From positions 1 to 44,161 of the IMG/VR virus record IMGVR_UViG_3300030333_004214: a stretch of DNA of 44,161 nt, one strand, 5' to 3'. Source of the stretch: a virus. A program made the position numbers and the translations under genes. Below are positions 16,823 to 25,432 of this stretch, one piece after another. The notes under the pieces are model-generated. The model made no database searches. It was not told the origin of the DNA and saw only the letters and a list, made by a program, of their open reading frames with translations. The number at the start of each line of letters is the position of its first letter. Position 1 is the first letter of the stretch.

Positions 16823-18222
16823 TCTATCAACCCCGACATCAATGAATCCAAATCTATGATTCTCTCACGGAACTCAGTAGTAGCCCAATTGCCCAATGCG
16901 AGGGCTATGGCGAAGTCATCGTGACGAGCAATGCTATCTAATTTGCCTTCCTTGCTCATACCAAACATGATTAGTTCGTGCTCCAACTGGCTGATGAGGT
17001 CTCGTGACCTTTCATCTCCCCATGGTAAGCGAATCTGCTCTCGCTCGAACCGAAGGACCAGACCCATAAGAAGGCTTTCACGTCTCTGTTTCGTACTGAT
17101 GAAAGTCTTGATGGGGAGGTCAGTGTCAGCACGTAGTTCAGTAGCGAATACACGTTGGAAGTGATTGGCCTCCAATTCTATCACCTCAGGTCGGAACTTG
17201 TTGTTCAAACGCTGTATCTCTATGATTTGAGTGCGGAAGTCCATACCCTTCCGACGCACTACATGAACGAGTTCCAGAGTCTCAGGTGCATCGGACGGTC
17301 TGCGTAGCACTAGCATTACCGTGAAGTCAGCCTGCCTGTCTGAGGATATAGCAGGGTCCCAGCCTATGAAGTACTGACTGTCATCGTCCTCATGACGCCT
17401 GTCAATGAGAGTGAGATGATTGTCCTTGCATGCATTGACCACTGTGGATGGGAAGAGGCTGGACATATCGTCCATAGGCTCACAGAGATACTCACGAGTG
17501 AAGGCGATTGCGGGCATATCCATCCTCCGAGCATCCAGTGCCTCCAAGGACCAACGCCATGGCCAGAGGGGTTCCCCCTTCTCATTGATAGCAGGGTAAG
17601 TCTCGACTAGATACCCATCTCTCCTTTCTAATTCGGTATAGAGGTCAGTAGGAGTGAACGGCGTACCCACTATGCACAGTTGGGAGGTGTGGTGAAGCGT
17701 AGGTACGAGGACCTCGTAGAACCAAGAGGCGACACGTTGCAGTTCAGTGTCCGTAGTTCCCCAGAGTATGTCGTCTAGCAGAATCAAATCGGGGTGAGCA
17801 CCTCTGACACCACCACCGACTGACTTGGCGTTGATTCTCGAACCGTTGGTGAAGCCGAAGAACGTCTTGGACCAAGCGTCCTTGTCCTTCATCTTCGCTA
17901 GCATGGGACTGGACTCAATCAGGTCATTGAGGCCTCTCATGTGCCTGATGGACTGGTCGAGGCTGTGGCTGAAAATCATCGTATCCAAACGTGGCGTGAA
18001 TATGACCTTCCATAGCAAATAGCCAAGGAACAAAGTAGATTTACCGTGGTCTCGAGATGCTTTCACGCAATACCTGTTGTGAGTATTGAGGTTGTGGAAC
18101 CACTTCTCGTGATGGTCAGCCAACTGCCAGCCGAGTATCTCCTCGAAAAAGAACTTGAAGTCCTTCTTGGCCATCTCCCAGTCGATGTCCTCTATGACTT
18201 CCAATGCTGCTCTATCTACCAT
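16819..18222 (-). CDS. terL: Terminase large subunit (467 aa)
   Basis: DNA-packaging motor and nuclease. The ATPase part has a Walker A-like CVKASRDHGKSTLF (52-65), a Walker B DLILLDD (145-151), and the coupling region after it. The nuclease part begins with the RNase H-fold strand YFIGWDPAISSDRQADFTV (about 278-296), whose Asp is a metal ligand, and continues with a later ELEANHFQ motif. Length is normal for the family. It lies downstream of three large unknown genes and about 5 kb from the putative small terminase, rather than next to it. Confidence 0.96.
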   Translation of the reverse strand: MVDRAALEVIEDIDWEMAKKDFKFFFEEILGWQLADHHEKWFHNLNTHNRYCVKASRDHGKSTLFLGYLLWKVIFTPRLDTMIFSHSLDQSIRHMRGLNDLIESSPMLAKMKDKDAWSKTFFGFTNGSRINAKSVGGGVRGAHPDLILLDDILWGTTDTELQRVASWFYEVLVPTLHHTSQLCIVGTPFTPTDLYTELERRDGYLVETYPAINEKGEPLWPWRWSLEALDARRMDMPAIAFTREYLCEPMDDMSSLFPSTVVNACKDNHLTLIDRRHEDDDSQYFIGWDPAISSDRQADFTVMLVLRRPSDAPETLELVHVVRRKGMDFRTQIIEIQRLNNKFRPEVIELEANHFQRVFATELRADTDLPIKTFISTKQRRESLLMGLVLRFEREQIRLPWGDERSRDLISQLEHELIMFGMSKEGKLDSIARHDDFAIALALGNWATTEFRERIIDLDSLMSGLID

Positions 18223-18225
18223 ACA

Positions 18226-19896
18226 TCATACACCCATATCAGGTTCTTCATCATCTTCATCTACTGAATAGGCTTCTTCTGGTCTATAGCGATATTCAGT
18301 ATTTATGTCGGGTGGCGGGGATTGCAATATCGAAGAAGGACGACCCTCGATGTAATGTGGATATTCAGCGGGGTGTGCCTTTACAGTGGCCGCTAGATAC
18401 TCTGGACTGCCTGCTAGGAAACCCACCATATTGTCAATCGTCTTGTGATGGCCAGCGTCTCCTTCATGCCAACCTGCGACTAGGTGGTGCAATACCTGCT
18501 GCGCTCGCCTCGCTTGAGACGGGTCTGCTTTTTTGACATCTTCTAGGTGTCGCTGCATATCAGAATCCTCATGGAGTAATAACGCTTCTAAGGACCATTT
18601 TGGCAGGTTTAAGTTATGCAAATGTAATTTATGTGTAGGCTCATTTCGATGCAAAGCCTGCTTCATGCGTTGCAAGCCAGCATTAATGTGATGCATCGCA
18701 CGGTCATTCACCTCCCAACCACTTCGAGTACTAGTAGGGTCATCCAATGAAGCAGAACTGACAGGCTCCGTAGAGCCCCACATAGCCTTGAATTCATCAG
18801 GTTCTAAGAAATACTCAATCACGTTGGAGTCTCTCTCTTCCGGCGCTGCTTCTCCACCTTCTGGTGGCATTCTACTCCAATCCATTTCAGGCATAGATTC
18901 GGCCTCAAACTCACTCTTCTTGTTCTTCCTACGCTGTCTCCTGACTCTTGCAACACTCTCTGAGGCCTCTTGAACTAATGCTGCCATTTCCTGCTGATTG
19001 ATTGAATGAGGGAGGGCCCCTCCTACATTCGTCGTGCTTTGCTCACCTATGTGGTCTGCTATGCCCTGATGAATAGCATCCATATGCTCATCATCTAGTT
19101 TGGGGACAGCGTTAGCGACCATTCGTGCCGCGAGAGGTTCCAGACCAGCCGACTCTGTGAAGTAACCGTACATCATTTGGGTCACTAATTTCCTATCATC
19201 ATCTGACATTTGATGAAGAGGGTATTTTGACTTGAGTCGATAGAAACGGTTCAACGCCGCCATACCTAACCTATTAGTCTCCACCTTCGCTCTGACCTGC
19301 TCCCTCGCACTAGTGTCTCTGAGACCCGGTATCAATCCCAGCAAGCGATTCATCCACCCCACAAGGCCTCCTCTCCAACCGAGGAATTTCGGATGACCTG
19401 CTCCACCTTCTTGTATCCCCGCTCTCCCTTGTTGCAGTGGTAGCATACCAAGGACTCCGGGGCGAAGGCTCGACGTGAGATTTGGTGTGGCGTAGGATTT
19501 CTCAGGGGTGTGTATCTGGAAGGGCATCCCCGGCTTCCATAAATAATCGACAGCCCGCTGGTTTTCCTTGCCTGCTATCTTACCGGGTATGATGGGGTCA
19601 CCTGAAGCAATACGGCGTTGCAGGGCCTCTTGCTGACGCCTCCACATCTGATGCATGCGGTGATAGTCCTGCAATCTTTGCATAGTGGAGGCGATAGGAA
19701 CTCTAGTGTATCTCTTGGAGTCACCCTCCTCAGACAAGCCATGCAATGGCTTATTCCACTGCACCCTTCCTTCAGGGTCTGGGGTCAATCTAACATCTTG
19801 AGCACGAAAACCTTGCGCTGGAAAACTGTCTTTCATACCTGCTAGAGTCACTTTCTTCTCCTTGAGGAAGGTGTCCCAATCGTGCATTTCTACCAT
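18226..19896 (-). CDS. Unknown late protein (556 aa)
   Basis: No family recognised. N-terminus MVEMHDWDTFLKEKKV matches the Trp-x-x-x-Leu-Lys motif found near the start of several other late proteins here. The protein is rich in His, Met, Trp and Arg, with long helical stretches, for example around ESVARVRRQRRKNKKSEFE, and an acidic C-terminus. The start is supported by AAGGTGG 8 bases upstream and overlaps the upstream gene by 7 bases; the stop lies 3 bases before the terminase start. Likely co-expressed with packaging genes; virion or head-internal protein is a guess. Confidence 0.7.
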   Translation of the reverse strand: MVEMHDWDTFLKEKKVTLAGMKDSFPAQGFRAQDVRLTPDPEGRVQWNKPLHGLSEEGDSKRYTRVPIASTMQRLQDYHRMHQMWRRQQEALQRRIASGDPIIPGKIAGKENQRAVDYLWKPGMPFQIHTPEKSYATPNLTSSLRPGVLGMLPLQQGRAGIQEGGAGHPKFLGWRGGLVGWMNRLLGLIPGLRDTSAREQVRAKVETNRLGMAALNRFYRLKSKYPLHQMSDDDRKLVTQMMYGYFTESAGLEPLAARMVANAVPKLDDEHMDAIHQGIADHIGEQSTTNVGGALPHSINQQEMAALVQEASESVARVRRQRRKNKKSEFEAESMPEMDWSRMPPEGGEAAPEERDSNVIEYFLEPDEFKAMWGSTEPVSSASLDDPTSTRSGWEVNDRAMHHINAGLQRMKQALHRNEPTHKLHLHNLNLPKWSLEALLLHEDSDMQRHLEDVKKADPSQARRAQQVLHHLVAGWHEGDAGHHKTIDNMVGFLAGSPEYLAATVKAHPAEYPHYIEGRPSSILQSPPPDINTEYRYRPEEAYSVDEDDEEPDMGV

Positions 19897-21875
19897 CTGA
19901 TTGCCACCTTCACCGACTTAACTACATGGGGGTCTACTTTCAAGCGTTCCGCAATATCATCCCAATCCCCCACACTCTGCTCGATATAATGTATATCTGA
20001 CTTAGTAAGGCTATAATGCAGGCATAGTGCTTCCAAATCACGCTCATTCGACACATCATATCTCCTCTCTTCAGGCAATGATTTCATCACATAACTATCC
20101 ATTCGCGCATCTGCGGATTGCAACGATTCCATCAAATCATAGAGGCTATCGTTACTCGTAGCAATGTCGTCATCATCACGATTAGCATAGGCTGGTGGAA
20201 TGAGCCTAGGCAAACGAGGGGTAGGGATGAACTCACTTACTTTTGACGCCATTTGAGGGAAATCAGGAAGTAATGATGGTCTCTCCCATCTACCGACATC
20301 GGCTCGTGGTTGCACGCTCCCTCGCGGTTCTATACCTTGAGGCTCTAGCCATCCATCTGGGGTAGGATGGCGGGCAAAGTCAGCAGCACTCACACTAGGT
20401 GCATCAAAGTGCATTCTCATGAACAATTGCTTCAACTCCCTACCTGTCTCCAAGTTATCCCCCATAGAATAAGGCATCTGGTTGAGTTCTCGTGTAGCCT
20501 TCGCTCTCCAATCCGGTCTTTGCTCAAGCATCATGGACAGCAGCAAACCTTGCCTCAATGTCTTATTAGCAGCAGCGTGGGAATGACCTTGCTGGGCCTC
20601 TCCAAAGTGATTACCGAGCCCCATGTGATTAACATTGATATTGAACTTCCGATTCCAACGTCTCATCTCATTCGGCATATGTCGAGGAAGGTACATCTCC
20701 TCCTTACCAACAGGAGCGCGCCCCCACCTAGGGAGACCTACTGCTTCACGCATCTTATTGTACCAATGAAAAGTCTGACTAGCACTACGAAGAGCATTGT
20801 CACCTGCTCGTGAGTCTTCTAGTATTTGCATCAGGATACTCCGTGAGAAATTCTCCACATGCTCATCGCTCACCATGCCCGGAGGTACGTTTCCGACTCG
20901 CGTCAATATCTGCCTAGCATAGTCACGTCTAGCATCACTCACTTTAGAAGGATGAATAGCAGGTTGGAAGAAACCCTCCCACAGGCTACCTAAGCCGCTC
21001 CTCAAGGATACATGAGGGTGCTTTCGACGATGCGCTGGTATTGGGTTGCTAGCCTCATTTGGGTCTTGATTGGCATGCCAGTACTTCCAGAAGTTGCTCT
21101 GCTTGTCAGTCATGGGGTCAGTGTGAATGACGAATTCCTCTGGTTTGATATATCCATGACGCATAGTAGAAGGCATGTCTTCTACTGTCAGATTCCAATG
21201 ATTCGCTACAAGAGAGAGATATTGCATAATAGCGCCGAAAAACCCACCCTCTGACATGTGCCCCCAGTTCTGATGGTCAGCGTTGCTGTGATTCAATGTG
21301 ACATAATTGCCTTTCGAGTTTTTGATGCGGATGTTCTGCGGCTCTATGTGATTACCCAAACTACCCAGTTTCTGATACTCAGGCACATATACATTGAGTG
21401 ATTTCTCCAAATCGGGATGTAAGGTCCCCCTGTCGGTATCTGTGAATACATGTCCCGAGCCTTCTTGGTAACCCCCATAACCACGCATACCCCGAGTATG
21501 GGGGTACAGATTGTTGGTTTTGCTATCTCGTTGAAGATTAGCCTTGTTGAATTGCTCTGCTGCTTGATTGACATATTCCCGAAGAAGTTTTTTAGTCGAA
21601 TCTGGGTCCATAGGCCCTACTTTCTTAGTGAGATGCCAATACATCCCTTCTACTAACGCCTCATAGACGTTCCTGAGGTCATACCCATCACGAGGGTCCA
21701 AACGACGTCCAGTGAGAGGGTCGATGTGAAAGGGGTTCTCCGACAACGTACCGTCCCGTTGCCCATAATTCTCTAGCATCTGAGCAGGTGAAAGGGCGAG
21801 AAGTTGCCCTCCACGGTCTTCAGCATGCTGGCCTTGAACAAGGACCCCATTGCCCTTCAGAATAATGTCATCCAT
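19890..21875 (-). CDS. Unknown late protein (661 aa)
   Basis: I use the ATG at 21873-21875, not the longer frame, because it has GGAGGGG about 10 bases upstream and overlaps the upstream stop as TGATG. The protein opens MDDIILKGNGVLVQGQ, another hydrophobic-Leu-Lys motif. The body is His, Asn, Arg and Met-rich, with a DPLTGRRLDPRDG turn-like segment near residue 45 and mostly soluble character. The last 60 residues look like a small helical domain (LEALCLHYSLTKSDIHYIEQ ... VDPHVVKSVKVAIRW), possibly helix-turn-helix-like. Function unknown. Confidence 0.7.
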   Translation of the reverse strand: MDDIILKGNGVLVQGQHAEDRGGQLLALSPAQMLENYGQRDGTLSENPFHIDPLTGRRLDPRDGYDLRNVYEALVEGMYWHLTKKVGPMDPDSTKKLLREYVNQAAEQFNKANLQRDSKTNNLYPHTRGMRGYGGYQEGSGHVFTDTDRGTLHPDLEKSLNVYVPEYQKLGSLGNHIEPQNIRIKNSKGNYVTLNHSNADHQNWGHMSEGGFFGAIMQYLSLVANHWNLTVEDMPSTMRHGYIKPEEFVIHTDPMTDKQSNFWKYWHANQDPNEASNPIPAHRRKHPHVSLRSGLGSLWEGFFQPAIHPSKVSDARRDYARQILTRVGNVPPGMVSDEHVENFSRSILMQILEDSRAGDNALRSASQTFHWYNKMREAVGLPRWGRAPVGKEEMYLPRHMPNEMRRWNRKFNINVNHMGLGNHFGEAQQGHSHAAANKTLRQGLLLSMMLEQRPDWRAKATRELNQMPYSMGDNLETGRELKQLFMRMHFDAPSVSAADFARHPTPDGWLEPQGIEPRGSVQPRADVGRWERPSLLPDFPQMASKVSEFIPTPRLPRLIPPAYANRDDDDIATSNDSLYDLMESLQSADARMDSYVMKSLPEERRYDVSNERDLEALCLHYSLTKSDIHYIEQSVGDWDDIAERLKVDPHVVKSVKVAIRW

Positions 21876-23206
21876 CACATATGTCCCCTCCGAGGCAAGA
21901 GTAGACCGATTGGATGAGCACCCCAATATCGCGGGTCATCCTCAGGGTCCACTTCTGTGGCTCCGGTTGGGTGGCTGGTCGTCTGCCTGTGTGAATTCGG
22001 GGTCGGACGCTCATCGTCGTGTTCGGCATCTTCCAGACCGGCCTTCCTCAAGGCTCCCGAGTTCAATAATCTCCTCAATTCACGAACGAGCCACTTAAAC
22101 TCAGTGATGTCTGCACCGCTAATCTTGGCTTTCTGGATTAAAGAGTCCAATTGCTCCATGGACATCTTGAACATACTAGCAGTAGGGCTCTGAGGTATGA
22201 AACCAGTCATACCACTACCAGAAGCAAAACCGCCACTGGTATCAGACAGAGGCATAGCCACACCACCTACATTGTGGGTTCTATCGACTCTAGACTGCTG
22301 TGGCGCTTGGCGAGCGGAAGGGGTCATATCACTAGCAGCGACATGGGGGTCATGTATCCTCACTCCACTGTGAGCACCCAAACCCGCTTCCAGCATCTGT
22401 GTACCTTGCTGGCTTGGTAGATTGGCAGGTGAAGTATGAGCAGGGACATCTCTCTCTACTTGACTCATCTCTGCTGCCTTGTGAATACGACGCGGGTCAG
22501 GGTTCACGGAGCGTCTCATGCCTCGCGCACCACGCCCTCTTTGGGAGTGACCGTGCCGTATGGGTCCTTTGCCAGAAGTACCTACCCTCATGGTAACTTC
22601 ATGACGAGTCTTACTCTGTCCTTTCGGGTCACGAGATTGCGGGTTACCGACATGCCTGCCACTGAACTGCATGTCTAGAGATGTCTTTCCTCGAGACCTA
22701 CGCACCCTCCTAGTGCGATGAGCCCTAGCCTTCGTGCGCTTGGTAGAGATAGTATGCGTCTTACCATGTGTACCACGACCACCTTTCTTCTTGAGAAGGA
22801 GGTCAAAACCGTCTTCCATAGGATAGCCTGTCATGATATTCACAGGTGCTCCACCGAAAGCAGAACCTCCCCCCGTCTTAGCACCAGAAGCCACATCTGC
22901 TGGATAACCAGTGCTACTGGAAGAACCTGTCCTCTCGGATAGTTCCTCATCATTCCTCTGATTATCCCCTGTGGGTCTCTTCTTCTGAGGTATCTTGACT
23001 GAGAGGTGTTGCAAACCAGAGATTTTCTTGTGCCTGTGTTCCTTCTCCTTCTGCTTCTTCTCTTCCAATCGCTGTCGAGACTCCGGGTCGTCATTACCGA
23101 GATTCCTGTCTTCTTCCATCATCTCCGGCCCGTCGCGTGGGTTGAATCTCAACCCATGAGTAGTGCCTGTCCCAGAGGTGTTCTTCACGAATATCTTACC
23201 AGCCAT
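21875..23206 (-). CDS. Protein with very basic protamine-like stretch (443 aa)
   Basis: Start placed at ATG 23204-23206, 5 bases after GGAGGG. The first 60 residues are Glu/Lys/Arg-rich. Residues about 140-245 form an extraordinary Arg/Lys/His/Gly-rich region (KKKGGRGTHGKTHTISTKRT, RTRRVRRSRGKTS), much like protamine or histone tails. It is directly preceded by FDLLLKK. The C-terminal 90 residues are helical (MFKMSMEQLDSLIQKAKISG, ITEFKWLVRELRRLLNSG). A DNA-condensing or DNA-binding role, in the head or with the terminase, is inferred from charge and neighbours. No named family. Confidence 0.75.
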   Translation of the reverse strand: MAGKIFVKNTSGTGTTHGLRFNPRDGPEMMEEDRNLGNDDPESRQRLEEKKQKEKEHRHKKISGLQHLSVKIPQKKRPTGDNQRNDEELSERTGSSSSTGYPADVASGAKTGGGSAFGGAPVNIMTGYPMEDGFDLLLKKKGGRGTHGKTHTISTKRTKARAHRTRRVRRSRGKTSLDMQFSGRHVGNPQSRDPKGQSKTRHEVTMRVGTSGKGPIRHGHSQRGRGARGMRRSVNPDPRRIHKAAEMSQVERDVPAHTSPANLPSQQGTQMLEAGLGAHSGVRIHDPHVAASDMTPSARQAPQQSRVDRTHNVGGVAMPLSDTSGGFASGSGMTGFIPQSPTASMFKMSMEQLDSLIQKAKISGADITEFKWLVRELRRLLNSGALRKAGLEDAEHDDERPTPNSHRQTTSHPTGATEVDPEDDPRYWGAHPIGLLLPRRGHM

Positions 23207-23633
23207 ACTTACCCTCCGGTATGATGTCATGTGTCAGTTCCAACCGTCTCACGATATTACGATAGAACGTGATTAGTTCAGTAGGTGAAGCGAATACGCT
23301 AGAGAAGGACGACAGCATGTCCGCGAACTTGAGAAACAGGAAGTCGAGCCTCTCACGCTCTATCAAGGCATTCTCAGTATCATCTTCCATAATGACCTGA
23401 TAACTGACTTTCAACTCTTGGACCAAGCCGTTATGCAACCCATGACTCGCTGCAATCTCAGGATTGACAGGACCTACAGCCTCATACCAGCGGTCTACTA
23501 CCTCATCAAGCAAGGAAAGGAAGAGTTTCATCTCCTTGAGATGGAGAGGCCTAGGCTCAGTCAGAATACCATTCATGCGGACGTCCTTGCACATCAGACG
23601 ATGCACAGGCACCTCGAAGAACTTAGGACGCAT
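23196..23633 (-). CDS. Unknown helical protein near small terminase (145 aa)
   Basis: Mostly alpha-helical, soluble protein: MKLFLSLLDEVVDRWYEAVG, LIERERLDFLFLKFADML and TFYRNIVRRLELTHDI are clear amphipathic helices. The ribosome-binding site GGAGGAAG lies 8 bases before the ATG. It overlaps both neighbours by 11 bases, indicating coupled translation with the putative small terminase. A packaging-complex role is inferred from position only. Confidence 0.7.
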   Translation of the reverse strand: MRPKFFEVPVHRLMCKDVRMNGILTEPRPLHLKEMKLFLSLLDEVVDRWYEAVGPVNPEIAASHGLHNGLVQELKVSYQVIMEDDTENALIERERLDFLFLKFADMLSSFSSVFASPTELITFYRNIVRRLELTHDIIPEGKYGW

Positions 23634-24306
23634 CTGCTTCTTCCTCCTCTTCTAGCAACTTGGCTCTGACTCGCTTCCAAACCTCAGGAGACTCCTTGGA
23701 AAGTTCCAACTTGAGTATGTTGACTGTGTCAGCCTGTATGTTCTGACTGGTCTCACCCATAGCCTTCTCTTGGAATTTAACCATCGTCGTGAGGGTGTCA
23801 CGGACTTCCTTGTGGAGGCTGACTAGGTTCTTGATATAAGCAGGGTCGTTCCTGTCCGCATCGTCGAGGAACAAGTCCAACTCACCATTGACGCGCTCTA
23901 GATTGCTACGCATCATATCCATTTCCTTCCCTGTTGCAATCGAGACTATCTCAGCAGCGCTCTTCTGGATGAGGGGTTTGAGGTGATGCTTGAGATGGTG
24001 GTAGACTGTGGATTCGCTACAACCGATTATATCCGCTATGGCTTCGCTGTTCATGCCACCTGTGAAGTAGGCTTGCTCCACTTCAGCCCTCTCCGGGTGA
24101 GTGCATACAATGCAATCGCTATTCGAGCCCATATGAAACTCTCCCATGTGGTTTCTGAAGTGGCGGTCTGCCGTCCCTTCTCGCCATCCCATGTCCTTGT
24201 CTAGCAGTTTCGGGATGACTGCCCCTGAAATCAAACCTTCCTCCATGGTATCCCTATCGCCATGCTGACAGAAGGCACAAGATTGACGTGTAACGCGTCC
24301 ACTCAC
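23623..24306 (-). CDS. Putative small terminase / zinc-finger HTH protein (227 aa)
   Basis: Two zinc-finger-like units are visible: SCAFCQHGD with a later HFRNHMGEFH, and DCIVCTHPERAEVEQ. They are followed by a helix-turn-helix, MNSEAIADIIGCSESTVYHH (about residues 79-98), then a coiled-coil region (MDMMRSNLERVNGELDLFL) and an acidic tail. HTH plus coiled-coil oligomerisation is the normal plan of small terminase subunits, which recognise the packaging site; zinc fingers are unusual. The GTG start is needed to keep the first Cys pair. Alternative: a late transcription regulator. It is divergent from the next gene, with only 5 bases between starts. Confidence 0.7.
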   Translation of the reverse strand: MSGRVTRQSCAFCQHGDRDTMEEGLISGAVIPKLLDKDMGWREGTADRHFRNHMGEFHMGSNSDCIVCTHPERAEVEQAYFTGGMNSEAIADIIGCSESTVYHHLKHHLKPLIQKSAAEIVSIATGKEMDMMRSNLERVNGELDLFLDDADRNDPAYIKNLVSLHKEVRDTLTTMVKFQEKAMGETSQNIQADTVNILKLELSKESPEVWKRVRAKLLEEEEEADAS

Positions 24307-24311
24307 GAAGC

Positions 24312-24626
24312 ATGAGAGGGGGGCCGCGCTCTAATGCCTTTCGTTTGGGACGGGCTAGAAAAACAGCGAATGACTTGACTCGTGCGATGATGGATATCGT
24401 CAGTATGAGCCACGCGACACCAGAAGAGAGGGAATTGAGATTAGAGCAATGCGGCCCCTGTGAGCATAGGAAGGGGAGTAAATGCAACCTGTGTGGCTGC
24501 TTCATCAATTACAAGGCTAAGTTGAAGAACAGCGAGTGCCCCATAGGGCGTTGGTCAGGCCTTGTCCCCGAGACGCTTGTAGACAGTCCCAGTGAGGAGC
24601 ATGCTACTGAAGAGGATTCCCATTGA
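24312..24626 (+). CDS. Small zinc-binding protein, lone plus-strand gene in late module (104 aa)
   Basis: The C-terminal half has a well-formed Cys pattern, CGPCEHRKGSKCNLCGCFI then KAKLKNSECPIGRW, seen in many small phage zinc proteins of unknown function; five or six Cys could bind one zinc. The N-terminal region is basic. No ribosome-binding site is clear, and the start lies only 5 bases from the divergent GTG of the putative small terminase. Its 3' end overlaps the convergent 81-residue gene by 72 bases. I consider this frame real because of the Cys pattern; the antisense reading lacks any pattern. It is the only plus-strand gene between base 1 and 42.2 kb. Confidence 0.75.
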   Translation: MRGGPRSNAFRLGRARKTANDLTRAMMDIVSMSHATPEERELRLEQCGPCEHRKGSKCNLCGCFINYKAKLKNSECPIGRWSGLVPETLVDSPSEEHATEEDSH

Positions 24627-24800
24627 GTACATCAACTCAGTCTGACTCATGTCATAGGCAGAGTAGGCGATAAGGATAGTCGCACCTAGAGTCAGGCTGA
24701 TGACTTGAACCATTATCATGTCGATGAGAGAGGATTTCTTTATCTGAGTCATGTCGTACATCCCGTACATCATGTCATTGAAAGTGTCTGTTGGCATCAT
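24555..24800 (-). CDS. Small two-helix membrane protein (81 aa)
   Basis: Two probable transmembrane helices are visible: MIMVQVISLTLGATILIAY (about 28-46) and LMYSMGILFSSMLLTGTVY (about 56-74), separated by a short polar loop, with a Met-rich N-terminus. Size and topology would fit a holin-like or membrane-anchor protein. GGGGGCGAT lies just upstream of the start. It shares its last 72 bases with the opposite-strand zinc-protein gene. It is the last gene of the GTPase group, so a shared role at the membrane is possible. Confidence 0.65.
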   Translation of the reverse strand: MMPTDTFNDMMYGMYDMTQIKKSSLIDMIMVQVISLTLGATILIAYSAYDMSQTELMYSMGILFSSMLLTGTVYKRLGDKA

Positions 24801-25432
24801 ATCGCCCCCGCTGTTGGTGTTGGTGATGGGAGACCCAAGATGCCTCTGAACATGCTACCCATACCTGAACCCATACTCTCCATCATACCGGGGTTAGCCA
24901 TAGCCGCACTGAGAGCACCGCTCATCATGTTCTGCTGAACCATGTTGAGAATGGATTGCTGCTGCTGCATGGCTTGGTCTCGAGTCATCGTCGCTGCATT
25001 CTTGAGGTTGTTGGACTCCATGGTGACGCTGTCTGCTGTAGGTGCGTTTGTGAATGCCGAGAAGTCGAATACCATCTTGCCGTCCGCATCCTCAACGATG
25101 CTGATATTCTTGAGGACATCCACAGTGGCCAAAGCGCTGACCTTGTAGAGGAGGGAGACTAGCATCTCCATATTGGGCCCTGCTAACCATCTATCCATAG
25201 GGACGCTCGTTTGTATCAAAGCAGCCATTACCTCTAGGTCAGAAGGTGGTGCCATTGGCGCAGCCGGGTTCATACCCATGGCGCTCATCATTCCACTACC
25301 GAAGCCCATGCCAGCCTGAGATGGTTGCATGCCATATTGCCCTTGCATCGGGAGGCTCTGCTGATTATTAGGTAGTCCTAGAGACAACGTCCCACTTTGC
25401 TGGGGTGCTGAATTACCGAACAAACCATTCAT
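24797..25432 (-). CDS. Met/Gln/Gly-rich protein of the GTPase group (211 aa)
   Basis: N- and C-terminal thirds are low-complexity (MQGQYGMQPSQAGMGFGSGM near the start, Met/Gly-rich end), with a folded middle part around LEVMAALIQTSVPMDRWLAG and KMVFDFSAFTNAP. The start overlaps the upstream stop as ATGA, with GGAGG upstream. No family recognised. Co-translation with the gene at 25429 and nearness to the GTPase suggest a shared complex. Confidence 0.7.
   Translation of the reverse strand: MNGLFGNSAPQQSGTLSLGLPNNQQSLPMQGQYGMQPSQAGMGFGSGMMSAMGMNPAAPMAPPSDLEVMAALIQTSVPMDRWLAGPNMEMLVSLLYKVSALATVDVLKNISIVEDADGKMVFDFSAFTNAPTADSVTMESNNLKNAATMTRDQAMQQQQSILNMVQQNMMSGALSAAMANPGMMESMGSGMGSMFRGILGLPSPTPTAGAI

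Noticed and set aside
24254-24508. 84-codon minus-strand frame opposite the zinc-protein gene
   Set aside because: It lacks protein pattern, whereas the plus-strand frame has a regular CxxC...CxxCxC...CP motif.
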